Positions 24,297 to 32,876 of a DNA stretch of 64,000 bases are shown piece by piece. Under the pieces are notes generated by a model that had not been told where the DNA came from, made no database searches, and was given only the letters and a program-made list of their open reading frames with translations. The translations under genes were made by a program, and so were the position numbers. Numbering within the stretch: the stretch's first letter is position 1; each line of letters starts with the position of its first letter. Source of the DNA: Flagellimonas allohymeniacidonis (GTDB lineage: Bacteria > Bacteroidota > Bacteroidia > Flavobacteriales > Flavobacteriaceae); the NCBI RefSeq assembly GCF_004296335.1, contig NZ_SGIU01000003.1, forward strand, positions 1 to 64,000, in the 5' to 3' direction.

Positions 24297-24398
24297 TGTA
24301 GAAAATTGCTATGAATTAGTATTACACTATAACGAGTTTGTTTATTTATTGGTTAGGTTGTTGAGAACGCACTTTCGCCCGAAAGTGCGTTTTCTGTT
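24297..24398 (+). ncRNA. Candidate small RNA of about 100 nt
   Basis: A transcript started by the consensus promoter at 24260-24290 would begin near 24296 and end at the strong hairpin at 24366-24391. No open frame with a plausible start lies between (the ATG at 24311 is followed at once by a stop codon). The following TetR-like gene has its own -7 element, so this is more likely a stand-alone RNA than its leader. I recognise no known RNA family. The body is AT-rich with little obvious fold apart from the terminator. Confidence 0.45.
24366..24398 (+). terminator. Strong hairpin terminator without an upstream gene
   Basis: A 12-base-pair stem, AACGCACTTTCG and CGAAAGTGCGTT, has a two-base spacer and is followed by TTTCTGTTT on the plus strand. 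The nearest plus-strand protein gene upstream is the nuclease gene at 14644-15411 or the small secreted protein at 17389, both far away, so it must end an RNA started within this spacer. Confidence 0.75.
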
Positions 24399-24429
24399 TC
24401 AAAATCAATATTCCCTGTTTTATTATTCG

Positions 24430-24437
24430 TATTTTTG
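24430..24437 (+). promoter_or_regulatory. -7 promoter element for the TetR-like gene
   Basis: TATTTTTG is an exact TAnnTTTG match ending 12 bases before the ATG at 24450. It argues against the in-frame TTG at 24435 as a start codon, because that codon overlaps the promoter element. Confidence 0.5.
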
Positions 24438-24449
24438 TTTAAACATAAA

Positions 24450-25115
24450 ATGGAATCTATGGCGAGTTCAGCGAATACCAAAGTGAATGATGAAAAGATA
24501 ATAGGTTGGTTTATGGATTCGGTTTTGGAACATGAAACAGTGCCAAAATCGGTTTACAAGTTTTGCAAGGAAAACAAAATCAAGGAAGAGGATTTCTACA
24601 AATATTTTGGATCCTTTGAAGGACTTCAGCAAAGCATTTGGGAAAAGTTCCATGAGAGTACCTTGCATGTGATGCAGAAAAATGAGCAATACGATACCAT
24701 GTCCAATGAGGAGAAGATGCTGACGTTCTTTTATACCTTCTTTGAGAACCTGACCCTTAATCGAAGCTATGTGCTTTTTGTGCTGCAAGGCCATAAAAAT
24801 GGAATGGAAAAATTGGGTCAGTTAAAAGGTCTTAGAAATAACATCAAGGATTTTGCTACAGAACTTATTGATGACAGCAATGCAGATAAAAATCTGAAAG
24901 TCTTGAAACGCAGTCCGCAACTCTTTTCTGAAGGAGCTTGGCTGCAATTTTTGTTTTTGTTGAAGTTTTGGATGGACGATAACTCTGCGGAATTTGAAAA
25001 AACGGACATCGCCATAGAAAAGTCGGTTACCACTATTTTTCAGGTTTTTGACAATTCCTCACTTGAAAAAATCATCGATTTTGGCAAGTTTTTATACAAA
25101 GAAAGCATCGCGTAG
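24450..25115 (+). CDS. TetR-like transcriptional regulator
   Basis: About 221 residues. The N-terminal 60 residues form a TetR-type helix-turn-helix (KVNDEKIIGWFMDSVLE, VPKSVYKFCKENKIKEEDFYKYFGSFEGLQQSIWEKF), followed by an all-helical ligand/dimerisation domain with long charged helices. The ATG at 24450 is preferred over the TTG at 24435. The C-terminus resembles the TetR_C group found beside AarF/ABC1 kinase genes in Bacteroidota. It is three bases upstream of the ABC1 kinase gene, so the two are surely co-transcribed. It may bind the palindrome at 24274-24291 and possibly sense a lipid or quinone; this is inference. Confidence 0.82.
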   Translation: MESMASSANTKVNDEKIIGWFMDSVLEHETVPKSVYKFCKENKIKEEDFYKYFGSFEGLQQSIWEKFHESTLHVMQKNEQYDTMSNEEKMLTFFYTFFENLTLNRSYVLFVLQGHKNGMEKLGQLKGLRNNIKDFATELIDDSNADKNLKVLKRSPQLFSEGAWLQFLFLLKFWMDDNSAEFEKTDIAIEKSVTTIFQVFDNSSLEKIIDFGKFLYKESIA

Positions 25116-25118
25116 CCT

Positions 25119-26429
25119 ATGAAAACCTTGGATAGTATTCCAACCACTAAAATTGAAAGAGCAGGAAAACTGGTAAAAACCGGAGTGAAGATAGGTGGGA
25201 ACTATGTGAAATACTATGGTAAAAAACTGGTAAATCCCGAGACCTCCAAGGAGGAACTCAATGAGGATAATGCCGAAGATATCTACGATGGACTGAAAAG
25301 TTTGAAGGGAAGCGCACTTAAGGTGGCCCAAATGCTAAGCATGGAAAAAAACCTGCTCCCAAGGGCTTACGTGGATAAGTTCTCTCTATCACAGTTTTCC
25401 GTACCGCCCCTTTCCGCTCCCTTGGTGCGAAAAACGTTTAAGAGGTATTTGGGCAAATATCCTGAAGACATCTTTGATTCTTTTGAAAAGGATTCCATTA
25501 ACGCTGCGAGTATTGGACAGGTACACAAGGCTACTAAGGATGGAAAGCAACTGGCCGTAAAAATCCAATACCCTGGAGTGGCAGAAAGCATCAGTAGTGA
25601 CCTTGCCCTTGTAAAACCCATAGCCATACGGATGTTCAATTTGAAAGGGAAGGACTCCGAAAAATATTTTAAGGAGGTGGAGAACAAATTGGTGGAGGAA
25701 ACCAACTATGTGCTCGAACTTGAGCAAAGTCGTGAAATCACCGAAGCCTGTGAGCAAATCCCGGAAATTGAATTTCCGAAATACTATGAAGACCTATCAA
25801 GTGAGCGTATTCTCACTATGGACTGGATGAAGGGCAAACATTTAGGGGAATTCACGAAGACCGATTTTAATATCGAATTGGGAAACAGATTGGGACAATC
25901 CCTTTGGAACTTCTATATGTTCCAGATACATAAATTGCGAAAGGTGCATGCAGACCCCCATCCCGGGAATTTTTTGATCAGTCCGAAAGAAACCTTGATC
26001 GCCATTGATTTTGGTTGCATCAAAGAAATACCGGATGAGTTTTACGTGCCCTATTTTGAATTGGCCAAAGAGGAAAACATCAAAAACGATGCAATTTTCT
26101 TGGAAAAGCTTTATGAGTTGGAGATTTTAACGCCAACCGATTCTGAGGAAGAGCTGCATTTCTTTAAAGCCTTGTTCAAAGAGATGTTGACCCTTTTTAC
26201 TTCACCATTCAATGAAGAGGAGTTCGATTTTGGCTCCGATGTTTTCTGGAGCCGTATTGCCGACCTTAGTGAGCGATACTCAAAAGATGAGCAAATTCGT
26301 AAAATGAACGGTAATCGTGGTTCGAAACATTTCTTATATATGAATCGCACTTTCTTTGGTCTCTATAATCTGCTTCATGACCTAAAAGCCAAAGTACAGG
26401 TGAATGACTTCAGAAGGTACATGGACTAA
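25119..26429 (+). CDS. ABC1/AarF (UbiB) family atypical kinase
   Basis: A 436-residue protein-kinase-like enzyme of the UbiB/COQ8 family. Family landmarks are LKGSALKVAQMLS (residues 63-74, the KxGQ motif, here KVAQ), the alanine-rich NAASIGQVHKA (128-138), the ATP-binding lysine AVKIQYPG (K148), the catalytic HADPHPGNFL (277-286) and IDFGCIKE (D297). No C-terminal membrane helix is evident, unlike E. coli UbiB. These proteins support isoprenoid quinone or other lipid metabolism through an unusual ATPase activity. The gene follows the TetR-like gene with a three-base gap. The Gly-to-Ala change in KxGQ is notable because that motif controls kinase versus ATPase activity in COQ8. Confidence 0.92.
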   Translation: MKTLDSIPTTKIERAGKLVKTGVKIGGNYVKYYGKKLVNPETSKEELNEDNAEDIYDGLKSLKGSALKVAQMLSMEKNLLPRAYVDKFSLSQFSVPPLSAPLVRKTFKRYLGKYPEDIFDSFEKDSINAASIGQVHKATKDGKQLAVKIQYPGVAESISSDLALVKPIAIRMFNLKGKDSEKYFKEVENKLVEETNYVLELEQSREITEACEQIPEIEFPKYYEDLSSERILTMDWMKGKHLGEFTKTDFNIELGNRLGQSLWNFYMFQIHKLRKVHADPHPGNFLISPKETLIAIDFGCIKEIPDEFYVPYFELAKEENIKNDAIFLEKLYELEILTPTDSEEELHFFKALFKEMLTLFTSPFNEEEFDFGSDVFWSRIADLSERYSKDEQIRKMNGNRGSKHFLYMNRTFFGLYNLLHDLKAKVQVNDFRRYMD

Positions 26430-26439
26430 TTTTTTTGGG

Positions 26440-26469
26440 ATATTCTTAGTTCTTTGAATATATTTTTTA
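26440..26469 (+). terminator. Weak AT-rich hairpin terminator
   Basis: ATATTC (26440-26445) and GAATAT (26456-26461) form a six-base-pair stem with a ten-base loop, followed by ATTTTTTAC. It follows the ABC1 kinase gene, but the stem is short and AT-rich. Confidence 0.35.
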
Positions 26470-26524
26470 CTTTTCCATGAAATAGCCGTGGGCTTTTTCA
26501 ATAATTTCTAGAAAACCAAATTCT

Positions 26525-27532
26525 ATGTATAACTCAAGAATTGCCGGACTCGGGTTTTATGTGCCCGAAAATGTGGTGACCAATGATGATTTATCTAAAG
26601 TCATGGAAACCAGTGATGAATGGATTCAGGAAAGAACCGGAATCAAGGAAAGAAGACATGTCGTAAAGGGGACCGATACCACCACCTCGATGGGGGTTAA
26701 GGCAGCTAAAATTGCCATTGAGCGTGCAGGGATAGATAAAGATGAGATTGATTTCATCGTCTTTGCCACCTTGAGTCCCGACTATTATTTTCCTGGTCCT
26801 GGTGTTTTGGTACAACGTGATTTGGGAATAAAAACTGTTGGTGCATTGGATGTTCGCAATCAATGTTCTGGTTTTGTATATGGAATATCAGTGGCAGACC
26901 AATACATTAAGAGCGGCATGTACAAGAATGTACTCGTTATTGGTTCTGAGTTGCATTCCCATGGGTTGGATATGACAACTAGAGGTAGAGGGGTTTCAGT
27001 AATTTTTGGTGATGGTGCAGGTGCGGCGGTACTGACTCGAGAGGAGGACCCTACCAAGGGTATTCTTTCATCCCACTTACATTCAGAAGGGCAGCATGCC
27101 GAAGAACTTTCTTTGATAGCCCCAGGTATGGGCAAGCGTTGGGTACTTGATATTTTGAAAGATGACGACCCAGAGGACATTTCCTATTTTCCCTATATGA
27201 ATGGTCAATTCGTATTCAAAAATGCAGTGGTTCGTTTTAGTGAGGTGATTATGGAAGGCTTGCAGAAAAATAATTTGACCCCTGGTGATATTGATATGTT
27301 GATTCCGCATCAGGCCAACTTGCGTATCTCGCAATTTGTGCAGAAGAAATTCGGGTTATCCAATGATCAGGTTTTTAATAATATTATGAGCTACGGGAAT
27401 ACGACTGCAGCTTCCATTCCTATTGCATTGACCGAAGCCTGGGAAGAAGGCAAGATCAAGGAAGGCGACTTGGTCGTATTGGCAGCTTTCGGTAGCGGAT
27501 TTACCTGGGGAAGTGTCATTATCCGATGGTAG
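26525..27532 (+). CDS. 3-oxoacyl-ACP synthase III family protein (FabH-like)
   Basis: A 335-residue thiolase-fold ketosynthase. The catalytic triad is C114 in RNQCSGFVYG, H262 in LIPHQANLRI and N292 in MSYGNTTAASIP. Further marks are IAGLGFYVPENVVTN, ETSDEWIQERTGIKERR and the FGDGAGAAVL loop. FabH enzymes start fatty acid chains by condensing an acyl-CoA with malonyl-ACP. Some flavobacteria carry several FabH paralogues, and an insert around residues 175-225 suggests this one may not be the housekeeping copy. It is followed by a PNPOx-like gene three bases later, not by a fatty acid operon. Role in branched-chain lipid or other pathways is therefore open. Confidence 0.92.
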   Translation: MYNSRIAGLGFYVPENVVTNDDLSKVMETSDEWIQERTGIKERRHVVKGTDTTTSMGVKAAKIAIERAGIDKDEIDFIVFATLSPDYYFPGPGVLVQRDLGIKTVGALDVRNQCSGFVYGISVADQYIKSGMYKNVLVIGSELHSHGLDMTTRGRGVSVIFGDGAGAAVLTREEDPTKGILSSHLHSEGQHAEELSLIAPGMGKRWVLDILKDDDPEDISYFPYMNGQFVFKNAVVRFSEVIMEGLQKNNLTPGDIDMLIPHQANLRISQFVQKKFGLSNDQVFNNIMSYGNTTAASIPIALTEAWEEGKIKEGDLVVLAAFGSGFTWGSVIIRW

Positions 27533-27535
27533 AAC

Positions 27536-28075
27536 ATGGGAAGACAGTTAAAGCAGTTAACACCTGCGCTCATAGATTTTATTCATAACCAAAACGTTTT
27601 CTTTGTTGCTACGGCCATGGAGGAGGGAAGTATAAATCTTTCACCGAAAGGGCTGGATTCGTTAAGAGTAGTTAATGAAAATGAGGTTATCTGGCTTAAC
27701 TTGACCGGGAGCGGTAACGAAACGGCCATACATCTTAAGCATAAAAATAGAATCACTTTGATGTTCTGTGCTTTTGAAGGTGACCCAATTATCTTAAGAT
27801 TGTACGGAAGGGCCAAGCCCCATCAGAAGGAAACTCCCTTCTGGAATAAAAACATTGGTCTTTTTCCAAAAATTGCTGGTAGTCGACAACTTGTTCAAGT
27901 CCAAATTGAAAACGTTCAAGTTTCTTGTGGTATGGGAGTGCCCATAATGGAATTCAAAGAAGAACGGACGTCGTTGGTGGAGTGGGCCGTAAACCAAGGA
28001 GATGATGGTTTAAAAAAGTATTGGCAAAAGAAAAACACTACAAGTATCGATGGTTATAGGGATAGTTTCGATTAA
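27536..28075 (+). CDS. Pyridoxamine 5'-phosphate oxidase-like FMN-binding protein
   Basis: A 179-residue split-barrel protein. QNVFFVATAMEEGSINLSPKG is the usual N-terminal strand pair of pyridoxamine 5'-phosphate oxidase-like flavin-binding proteins, followed by VIWLNLTGSGNETAIHLKHKNRITLMFCAFEG. The true PdxH residues are not evident, so vitamin B6 synthesis is unlikely; such proteins usually reduce or bind flavin- or F420-type cofactors or heme. It lies three bases after the FabH-like gene, suggesting a shared transcript, and is followed by a strong two-way terminator. Confidence 0.88.
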   Translation: MGRQLKQLTPALIDFIHNQNVFFVATAMEEGSINLSPKGLDSLRVVNENEVIWLNLTGSGNETAIHLKHKNRITLMFCAFEGDPIILRLYGRAKPHQKETPFWNKNIGLFPKIAGSRQLVQVQIENVQVSCGMGVPIMEFKEERTSLVEWAVNQGDDGLKKYWQKKNTTSIDGYRDSFD

Positions 28076-28078
28076 AAC

Positions 28079-28116
28079 AAAACCCCGATCAAATACGTGA
28101 CTTGATACGGGGTTTT
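28079..28116. terminator. Bidirectional terminator between convergent genes
   Basis: AAAACCCCG(A)TCAA at 28079-28092 pairs with TTGATACGGGGTTTT at 28102-28116, with one bulge. T-runs or A-runs flank both sides, so it can end both the PNPOx-like transcript and the TonB receptor transcript. Confidence 0.8.
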
Positions 28117-28173
28117 CACTAACAAACCTTGAATGACTAACCAACCAACACTCAAACAAGGGATATTAGAAGT

Positions 28174-30630
28174 TTATAAAATTCCTCCACTGGATTTCTT
28201 AGTATTGCTATCTCTTCTTTTACGTTGTTTCGCCCTGTTCTTGCCACTACCAAAGCGATAGGATACGCCGAGATAAAGAGTTTGACTCTCCCAATTGAAC
28301 TCACCATTCTGGATGTAGGGGCGTTGCCCATCAAATTGAAATAGCATTGTATTGAATACATCATTGAAGTTGGCACTTAGGGTTCCCTTTCCTTTGGCAA
28401 AACTGTATCGAGCTCCAAAGTTGACAAAGTACATGGGTTCCACCTCAAATTGAATATTTTGGTTTTGTCCGCGGTAAAACCCAAAAAGTTGTAGGGTCAA
28501 TTTTTTACTTACCGTAAAACTGTTGTTCATTCTTAGATTCCATGCCGTATTGTCCACTTCCACATCTTCAACTACAATGTCATCTTCGGTTGCCGTACCT
28601 GGTTCACCTTCCAAACTTTCGGTGATTCCACGTTGTGTCTGACTAAACATGTCAAAACTTCCGTTAATGCTCCACCATTTTGTAGGCTTATAGTTTGCTG
28701 AAACCTCAACCCCGTAAGCCGAGGTATTGTCAAAATTGTCGAAGGTCAAAATCAATTTGTTGAAATCCAGTCGGTCAACAAAAACAGCCCTGTTGATTTC
28801 ATCCTCAATAGATCGATAAAACACACCAGCGGTAATGCTTCCTTTTTTAAGTCGTTTGGTATAATTCACCTCATATGAATTGGTAAACTGCGGCACCAAA
28901 CTTGGATTTCCAAAGGAAGAGATCAAAGGCGTGGCAAATTCACGAATGGGATTTACCTGTTGTAAACCGGGCCTGTCTACCCTTCTGCTAAAACTGGCCT
29001 GCAGTTGATCCTTTTCATTCACATTATAGGTCAAAAATGCTGAGGGATAAATCTGTGTGTAATCATCAGTAAAGGCCCGTACCTGATTGGTATCTGCCTT
29101 AACCTGAACGTCCTCTAGGCGCGCCCCTACTTGATAGGACCACTTTTTATAGCGTTGGCTAAAAGTGACGTAGCCTGAATAAATATCCATCCCGTAAACG
29201 AAATTGGTGGAGGGTGTTGGTATTAAATCTCCGTTGGAGTTGAATGAAAGTCCAGTGGAAGAATAATCCACATCGGTTTCAAAAGTTCTCGATTCCAACC
29301 CTATTTCCAGTTTTGAAATACTATCTAGGGGATTTACATAATCGAGGTTGATAAAGGTTTGGGTACGCTCGGTATCCACAAAATCCATGTAGTCTGGAAA
29401 GAGTGTTGCCCCAGCAGAAGCAAAATCGGCATCTTCATCATCCTCAAAACGATTATGGTCTATCTCCAATTCTATATTGTGCCCCTCTTTGGCAAAATCC
29501 AGTTTGTAATCAAAATTGTATTGCTCACTGAGGTTGTCATTGGTGTTGTTAAAAAATTGGATCAAGTCCCGGGTCGGGTCAAGATTATAGGTTATATCAG
29601 TGATGCCCAATCCTTCACCCATAAAATGGTTCTGGTTGGTGAATATGGACAAGGTGTTCTTTTCATTGATGTAAAAATCTACACCTATTTTATAAAGATG
29701 GGATTCGTTGTCGTTAAAGAAATCAAAATCTTGTTGTGAATTTTCATCTTGTCGAAATATGAAACCATCGTTAAAATAATCCCCAATATTGGTGCCGTAG
29801 TTCCCATAAAAATTAAACTTTCCAACCTTATAGTTCAAATCGAGCGAGGCATTGTATTTAGGACGAATTCCCTGTGTATAGCCAAGGTTCACGTTTCCAT
29901 TGAAACCCATATTGGCATTTTTGTGAAGTACGATATTGATGATTCCACTCATACCTTCAGGGTTATACTTGGCAGATGGATTCGTAATCAGTTCAATGGA
30001 TTTAATAGAAGTGGATGGAATTTGTCGCAATAGCTGGGCTACTGGAACATTGGAAAGTTTTCCATCTACCATGACTCTTACGTTGGAGTTGCCCCGAAGC
30101 GAAAGCTCTCCGGTCTGAGCATCCACGTTTACCGATGGGATATTGTTCATAATATCGGATGCTGTAGCGCCTGCTGTGGTAAGGTCTTTCCCAACGTTGA
30201 TGACTTTTCGGTCTACCCGTTGCTCTATGGTTGTTCGTTCGGCAACCACCTCAACTTCGGAAAGCTCCTCGGCCTCCTCCATTAGGGTTACGGTTCCAAT
30301 ATCGATTTTTCTATTCTTTTTGGTGATAACAAGTTTTTGAGAGTGTGTTTTGTATCCTATGGACTGCACCTCTACAATAAAAGACCCTTCTGGCAGCTTT
30401 TTGATTTCGAATTTTCCATCTTCGGTGGTGATACCCCCCGTTATTGTAGTTGAACCATCTTCTGATTTAATTACAATAGCTGCATAGGGGACAGGTTGTT
30501 TTTGGGCATTGTCAATAACAGTACCAGTGATTGAGCCAATTTTGGTGTCGGTGTCGTTGTCTCCTGCCCAAGTTTTTTGAAAAAGCGTACTGAAGAATAA
30601 CAGTACAAATAGAAAAGTGATCCTTTTCAT
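28174..30630 (-). CDS. TonB-dependent outer-membrane receptor (CarboxypepD_reg-like/SusC-like)
   Basis: An 818-residue protein with signal peptide (ending near KTWAG). Residues about 30-110 form the carboxypeptidase regulatory-like domain (GSITGTVIDNAQKQPVPYAA, GITTEDGKFEIKKLPEGSF). The plug follows (VINVGKDLTTAGATASDIM, VDAQTGELSLRGNSNVRVMVDG, IKSIELITNPSAKYNPEG). The remaining 550 residues are the outer membrane beta-barrel type found in Bacteroidota (OMP_b-brl family), ending with ...YLGVSYRFGSGKNRAKQRKRR plus a basic tail. No SusD partner follows, so nutrient uptake by a SusCD pair is not indicated. The ligand is unknown. The basic C-terminal tail after the last strand is unusual for a barrel protein. 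Confidence 0.92.
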   Translation of the reverse strand: MKRITFLFVLLFFSTLFQKTWAGDNDTDTKIGSITGTVIDNAQKQPVPYAAIVIKSEDGSTTITGGITTEDGKFEIKKLPEGSFIVEVQSIGYKTHSQKLVITKKNRKIDIGTVTLMEEAEELSEVEVVAERTTIEQRVDRKVINVGKDLTTAGATASDIMNNIPSVNVDAQTGELSLRGNSNVRVMVDGKLSNVPVAQLLRQIPSTSIKSIELITNPSAKYNPEGMSGIINIVLHKNANMGFNGNVNLGYTQGIRPKYNASLDLNYKVGKFNFYGNYGTNIGDYFNDGFIFRQDENSQQDFDFFNDNESHLYKIGVDFYINEKNTLSIFTNQNHFMGEGLGITDITYNLDPTRDLIQFFNNTNDNLSEQYNFDYKLDFAKEGHNIELEIDHNRFEDDEDADFASAGATLFPDYMDFVDTERTQTFINLDYVNPLDSISKLEIGLESRTFETDVDYSSTGLSFNSNGDLIPTPSTNFVYGMDIYSGYVTFSQRYKKWSYQVGARLEDVQVKADTNQVRAFTDDYTQIYPSAFLTYNVNEKDQLQASFSRRVDRPGLQQVNPIREFATPLISSFGNPSLVPQFTNSYEVNYTKRLKKGSITAGVFYRSIEDEINRAVFVDRLDFNKLILTFDNFDNTSAYGVEVSANYKPTKWWSINGSFDMFSQTQRGITESLEGEPGTATEDDIVVEDVEVDNTAWNLRMNNSFTVSKKLTLQLFGFYRGQNQNIQFEVEPMYFVNFGARYSFAKGKGTLSANFNDVFNTMLFQFDGQRPYIQNGEFNWESQTLYLGVSYRFGSGKNRAKQRKRRDSNTKKSSGGIL

Positions 30631-30976
30631 GATTTTGTTCGTTTAATGGATTGATTATTGATTGATGCTTACAAGACGACCGTGAGACGAACATGTTACA
30701 GATAAAAACCTATTTAACATTTTTTGGGAAGAATTTTCGTCTGCTTTTGGCTCGTAAGGAAGTGGTCGATTTCATGACCAAAGGGTAGGCCAAAAAGAAG
30801 AAACCCTGGCTTCACATAACGTTCCACCAGGGCATTTCATTGATAAGCTATACTAAACACTAACCATTAACTATAAAAAAATACAGTCTTACCAATGATA
30901 AAATTTGTAGTTAAATAGACGAGTTTTTTTTTGATTAGTTACACGCTTTAAGCTAGTTTAACACATAAATTAACAA
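30631..30976. other. 346-base divergent spacer (TonB receptor / CoA-binding protein)
   Basis: The spacer must hold both promoters. No exact TAnnTTTG or CAAAnnTA element with a good -33 box was found; AAAATTTG near 30900 is one mismatch away. CCCTGG and CCAGGG near 30805-30830 form a loose inverted repeat with an 18-base gap. No gene, RNA or riboswitch was recognised. Confidence 0.5.
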
Positions 30977-31336
30977 ATGGGAAAGACACTTGTTTTTGGG
31001 GCCTCACCCAATCCTTCGAGGTACAGCAACATAGCGATAAAACGTCTGGTTGAGAATACAATTGAAACTGAGGCGTTTGGGGTTCGGCCTGGAATTGTCT
31101 CGGGCATACAAATTAAGAATAAGCTGGATGAGTTCCAAAATATTGATACGGTGACCCTATATATCAACCCAAAAAGACAACAGGGGTATTACGGCCAAAT
31201 TGTCGACTTAAAACCCAGAAGAGTAATATTTAATCCAGGCACAGAAAACAGGGAATTCCAGAATATTCTGGAAGAAGAGGGTATTCAGGTAGAAAATGCT
31301 TGCACTTTGGTACTCTTGGCAACGGGACAGTATTAA
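30977..31336 (+). CDS. CoA-binding domain protein
   Basis: A 119-residue Rossmann-fold protein. [23 protein letters not shown] is the nucleotide-binding start of small CoA-binding proteins (CoA_binding_2 type), and [17 protein letters not shown] with [10 protein letters not shown] completes the fold. These proteins bind coenzyme A or a related nucleotide; the physiological role is unclear. It ends in a four-base overlap with the convergent SSS transporter gene. Length is typical. Confidence 0.9.
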   Translation: MGKTLVFGASPNPSRYSNIAIKRLVENTIETEAFGVRPGIVSGIQIKNKLDEFQNIDTVTLYINPKRQQGYYGQIVDLKPRRVIFNPGTENREFQNILEEEGIQVENACTLVLLATGQY

Positions 31337-32799
31337 GAAGCTACTTTCTTTCTAATGGCAAGTAGACCTAAAAAGGTGAGCAGTCCGTTAAGAGGCAGCA
31401 GCTCATAACCCACAACATATCCACCCAAATACTCCGGGTCGATGTTTCCTAAGAAAGAAATGAGCAAGACGGCCACGCCGCAAACTAGCCAAACCAGCTT
31501 GTCTTTTATTTGGTATTTGGTAAAAATTCCAAAAGCGAAGAGACCCAACAAAGGCCCATACGTATAACCTGCAACAATAAGAAGGCTGTCGATTACATTT
31601 CTGCTTAAAATATATTTAAAGGAGATGATTACCAGAATAAGAAGAACGCTCATGGCGATATGGGTTCGTTTTCTGATTTTCTTTTGATCTTCTTCCTTGC
31701 GCTTTTCAATTTCCAAAAAATCAACGCAGAAGGATGTGGTAAGGGAGGTCAACGCACTATCTGCGCTACTATAGGCGGCTGCAATCAGTCCCAACATAAA
31801 GGTAACTGCCAAGGTAAGGCTTAAGCCGCTGTTCAAGGCTATTTCAGGGAAAAGCAGATCTGATTTTGGTTCACCATCCATCAAAGGAACAGAAATTCCA
31901 TTTTTGCCGGCATAAATGAACAATAATGCACCCAAAAGCATGAACAAAAAGGTGGCTCCAACCAAAACAAAACTAAAGGATACCATATTTTTTTGAGCAT
32001 CCTTAAGTGTTTTGCAGGTGAGGTTCTTCTGCATCATGTCTTGATCAAGGCCCGTCATACAAATGGTGACAAACATGCCCCCTATAAAGGATTTTATAAA
32101 ATGGTTTCGTTCCAAAAGACTGTCCGTAAACAAGAATTTATTGTAGGATTTCAATTCATCCGAGGCCAAAAACTCCCCAAAGCTCCAATCCAACTCCCGG
32201 TTGATCAAACTAATGGATAAAACCACCGCCAAAATCATGAAGAGGGTCTGGAGGGTATCTGTCCAAACTATAGTTTTTATACCGCCTCGGTTGGTGTATA
32301 CCCATATTAAGAGAATGGAAAGCACCACAGTCATCTCAAAGCGTACACCTAGGTCATCAAACACAAACTGCTGCAAGACAATGGCAACGAGGTACAAGCG
32401 AAATGACGCGCCAAGGACTCGGGAAATAAAGAAGAAAAAAGCCCCAGTTTTGTGGCTCACCACTCCAAATCGGTCCAAAAGGTATTCGTAAATCGAAGTG
32501 AGATTGTATCGGTAATAAATAGGAAGCAGGAGGTAGGCCACAACGAAATACCCCACCAAATAGCCCAGAACCACCTGCATATAGCTAAATTCTGATGCCT
32601 CAACCCATCCTGGAACCGATATAAAGGTCACTCCGGAAAGCGAAGCACCTACCATTCCAAAGGCCACGACATACCATGGGGATTGTCGCCCCGCTTTAAA
32701 AAAGTCGGTGTTCGAATCGTTTTTACCAGTAAAATAGGAGATAAGCATCAATACCAAAAAATAGATACCAATGAGGAGGAGAATCTGTGTCGCTGACAT
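31333..32799 (-). CDS. Sodium:solute symporter (SSS family)
   Basis: About 488 residues. The start is set at ATG 32799 ([14 protein letters not shown]), because the longer frame to 32925 would add a non-hydrophobic tail and overlap recR. There are 12-13 membrane helices. SSS family marks are [32 protein letters not shown] near residue 30-60, [24 protein letters not shown] in the middle, and [21 protein letters not shown] near residue 330. Transport of a sugar, amino acid or similar organic substrate with sodium is expected; the substrate cannot be assigned. It is divergent from recR with facing promoter elements. Confidence 0.92.
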   Translation of the reverse strand: MSATQILLLIGIYFLVLMLISYFTGKNDSNTDFFKAGRQSPWYVVAFGMVGASLSGVTFISVPGWVEASEFSYMQVVLGYLVGYFVVAYLLLPIYYRYNLTSIYEYLLDRFGVVSHKTGAFFFFISRVLGASFRLYLVAIVLQQFVFDDLGVRFEMTVVLSILLIWVYTNRGGIKTIVWTDTLQTLFMILAVVLSISLINRELDWSFGEFLASDELKSYNKFLFTDSLLERNHFIKSFIGGMFVTICMTGLDQDMMQKNLTCKTLKDAQKNMVSFSFVLVGATFLFMLLGALLFIYAGKNGISVPLMDGEPKSDLLFPEIALNSGLSLTLAVTFMLGLIAAAYSSADSALTSLTTSFCVDFLEIEKRKEEDQKKIRKRTHIAMSVLLILVIISFKYILSRNVIDSLLIVAGYTYGPLLGLFAFGIFTKYQIKDKLVWLVCGVAVLLISFLGNIDPEYLGGYVVGYELLPLNGLLTFLGLLAIRKKVAS

Positions 32800-32823
32800 G
32801 GGTTTGGTTTGATTTGCAAAGTA

Positions 32824-32831
32824 CAAAAGTA
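32824..32831 (-). promoter_or_regulatory. -7 promoter element for the SSS transporter gene
   Basis: CAAAAGTA on the plus strand reads TACTTTTG on the minus strand, an exact TAnnTTTG match, ending 24 bases before the start at 32799. The -33 position lies inside the facing recR promoter region. Confidence 0.5.
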
Positions 32832-32851
32832 AATTGGTAAACCTAAAGTTG

Positions 32852-32859
32852 TAATTTTG
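32852..32859 (+). promoter_or_regulatory. -7 promoter element for recR
   Basis: TAATTTTG is an exact TAnnTTTG match ending 17 bases before the recR ATG at 32877. It stands only 20 bases from the facing element of the transporter gene, so the two promoters probably compete or share a regulator. Confidence 0.5.
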
Positions 32860-32876
32860 CCCAGTTAAGCAAAAAC

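Larger units (their letters stand above)
24133..24449. other. 317-base divergent intergenic region (htpG / TetR-like gene)
   Basis: The region must contain the htpG promoter (minus strand), for which I see no exact consensus. On the plus strand it holds a complete TTTG-N19-TATATTTG promoter, a palindrome on that promoter, a terminator with no gene between, and a separate -7 element for the TetR-like gene. These are listed as separate features. Confidence 0.7.
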
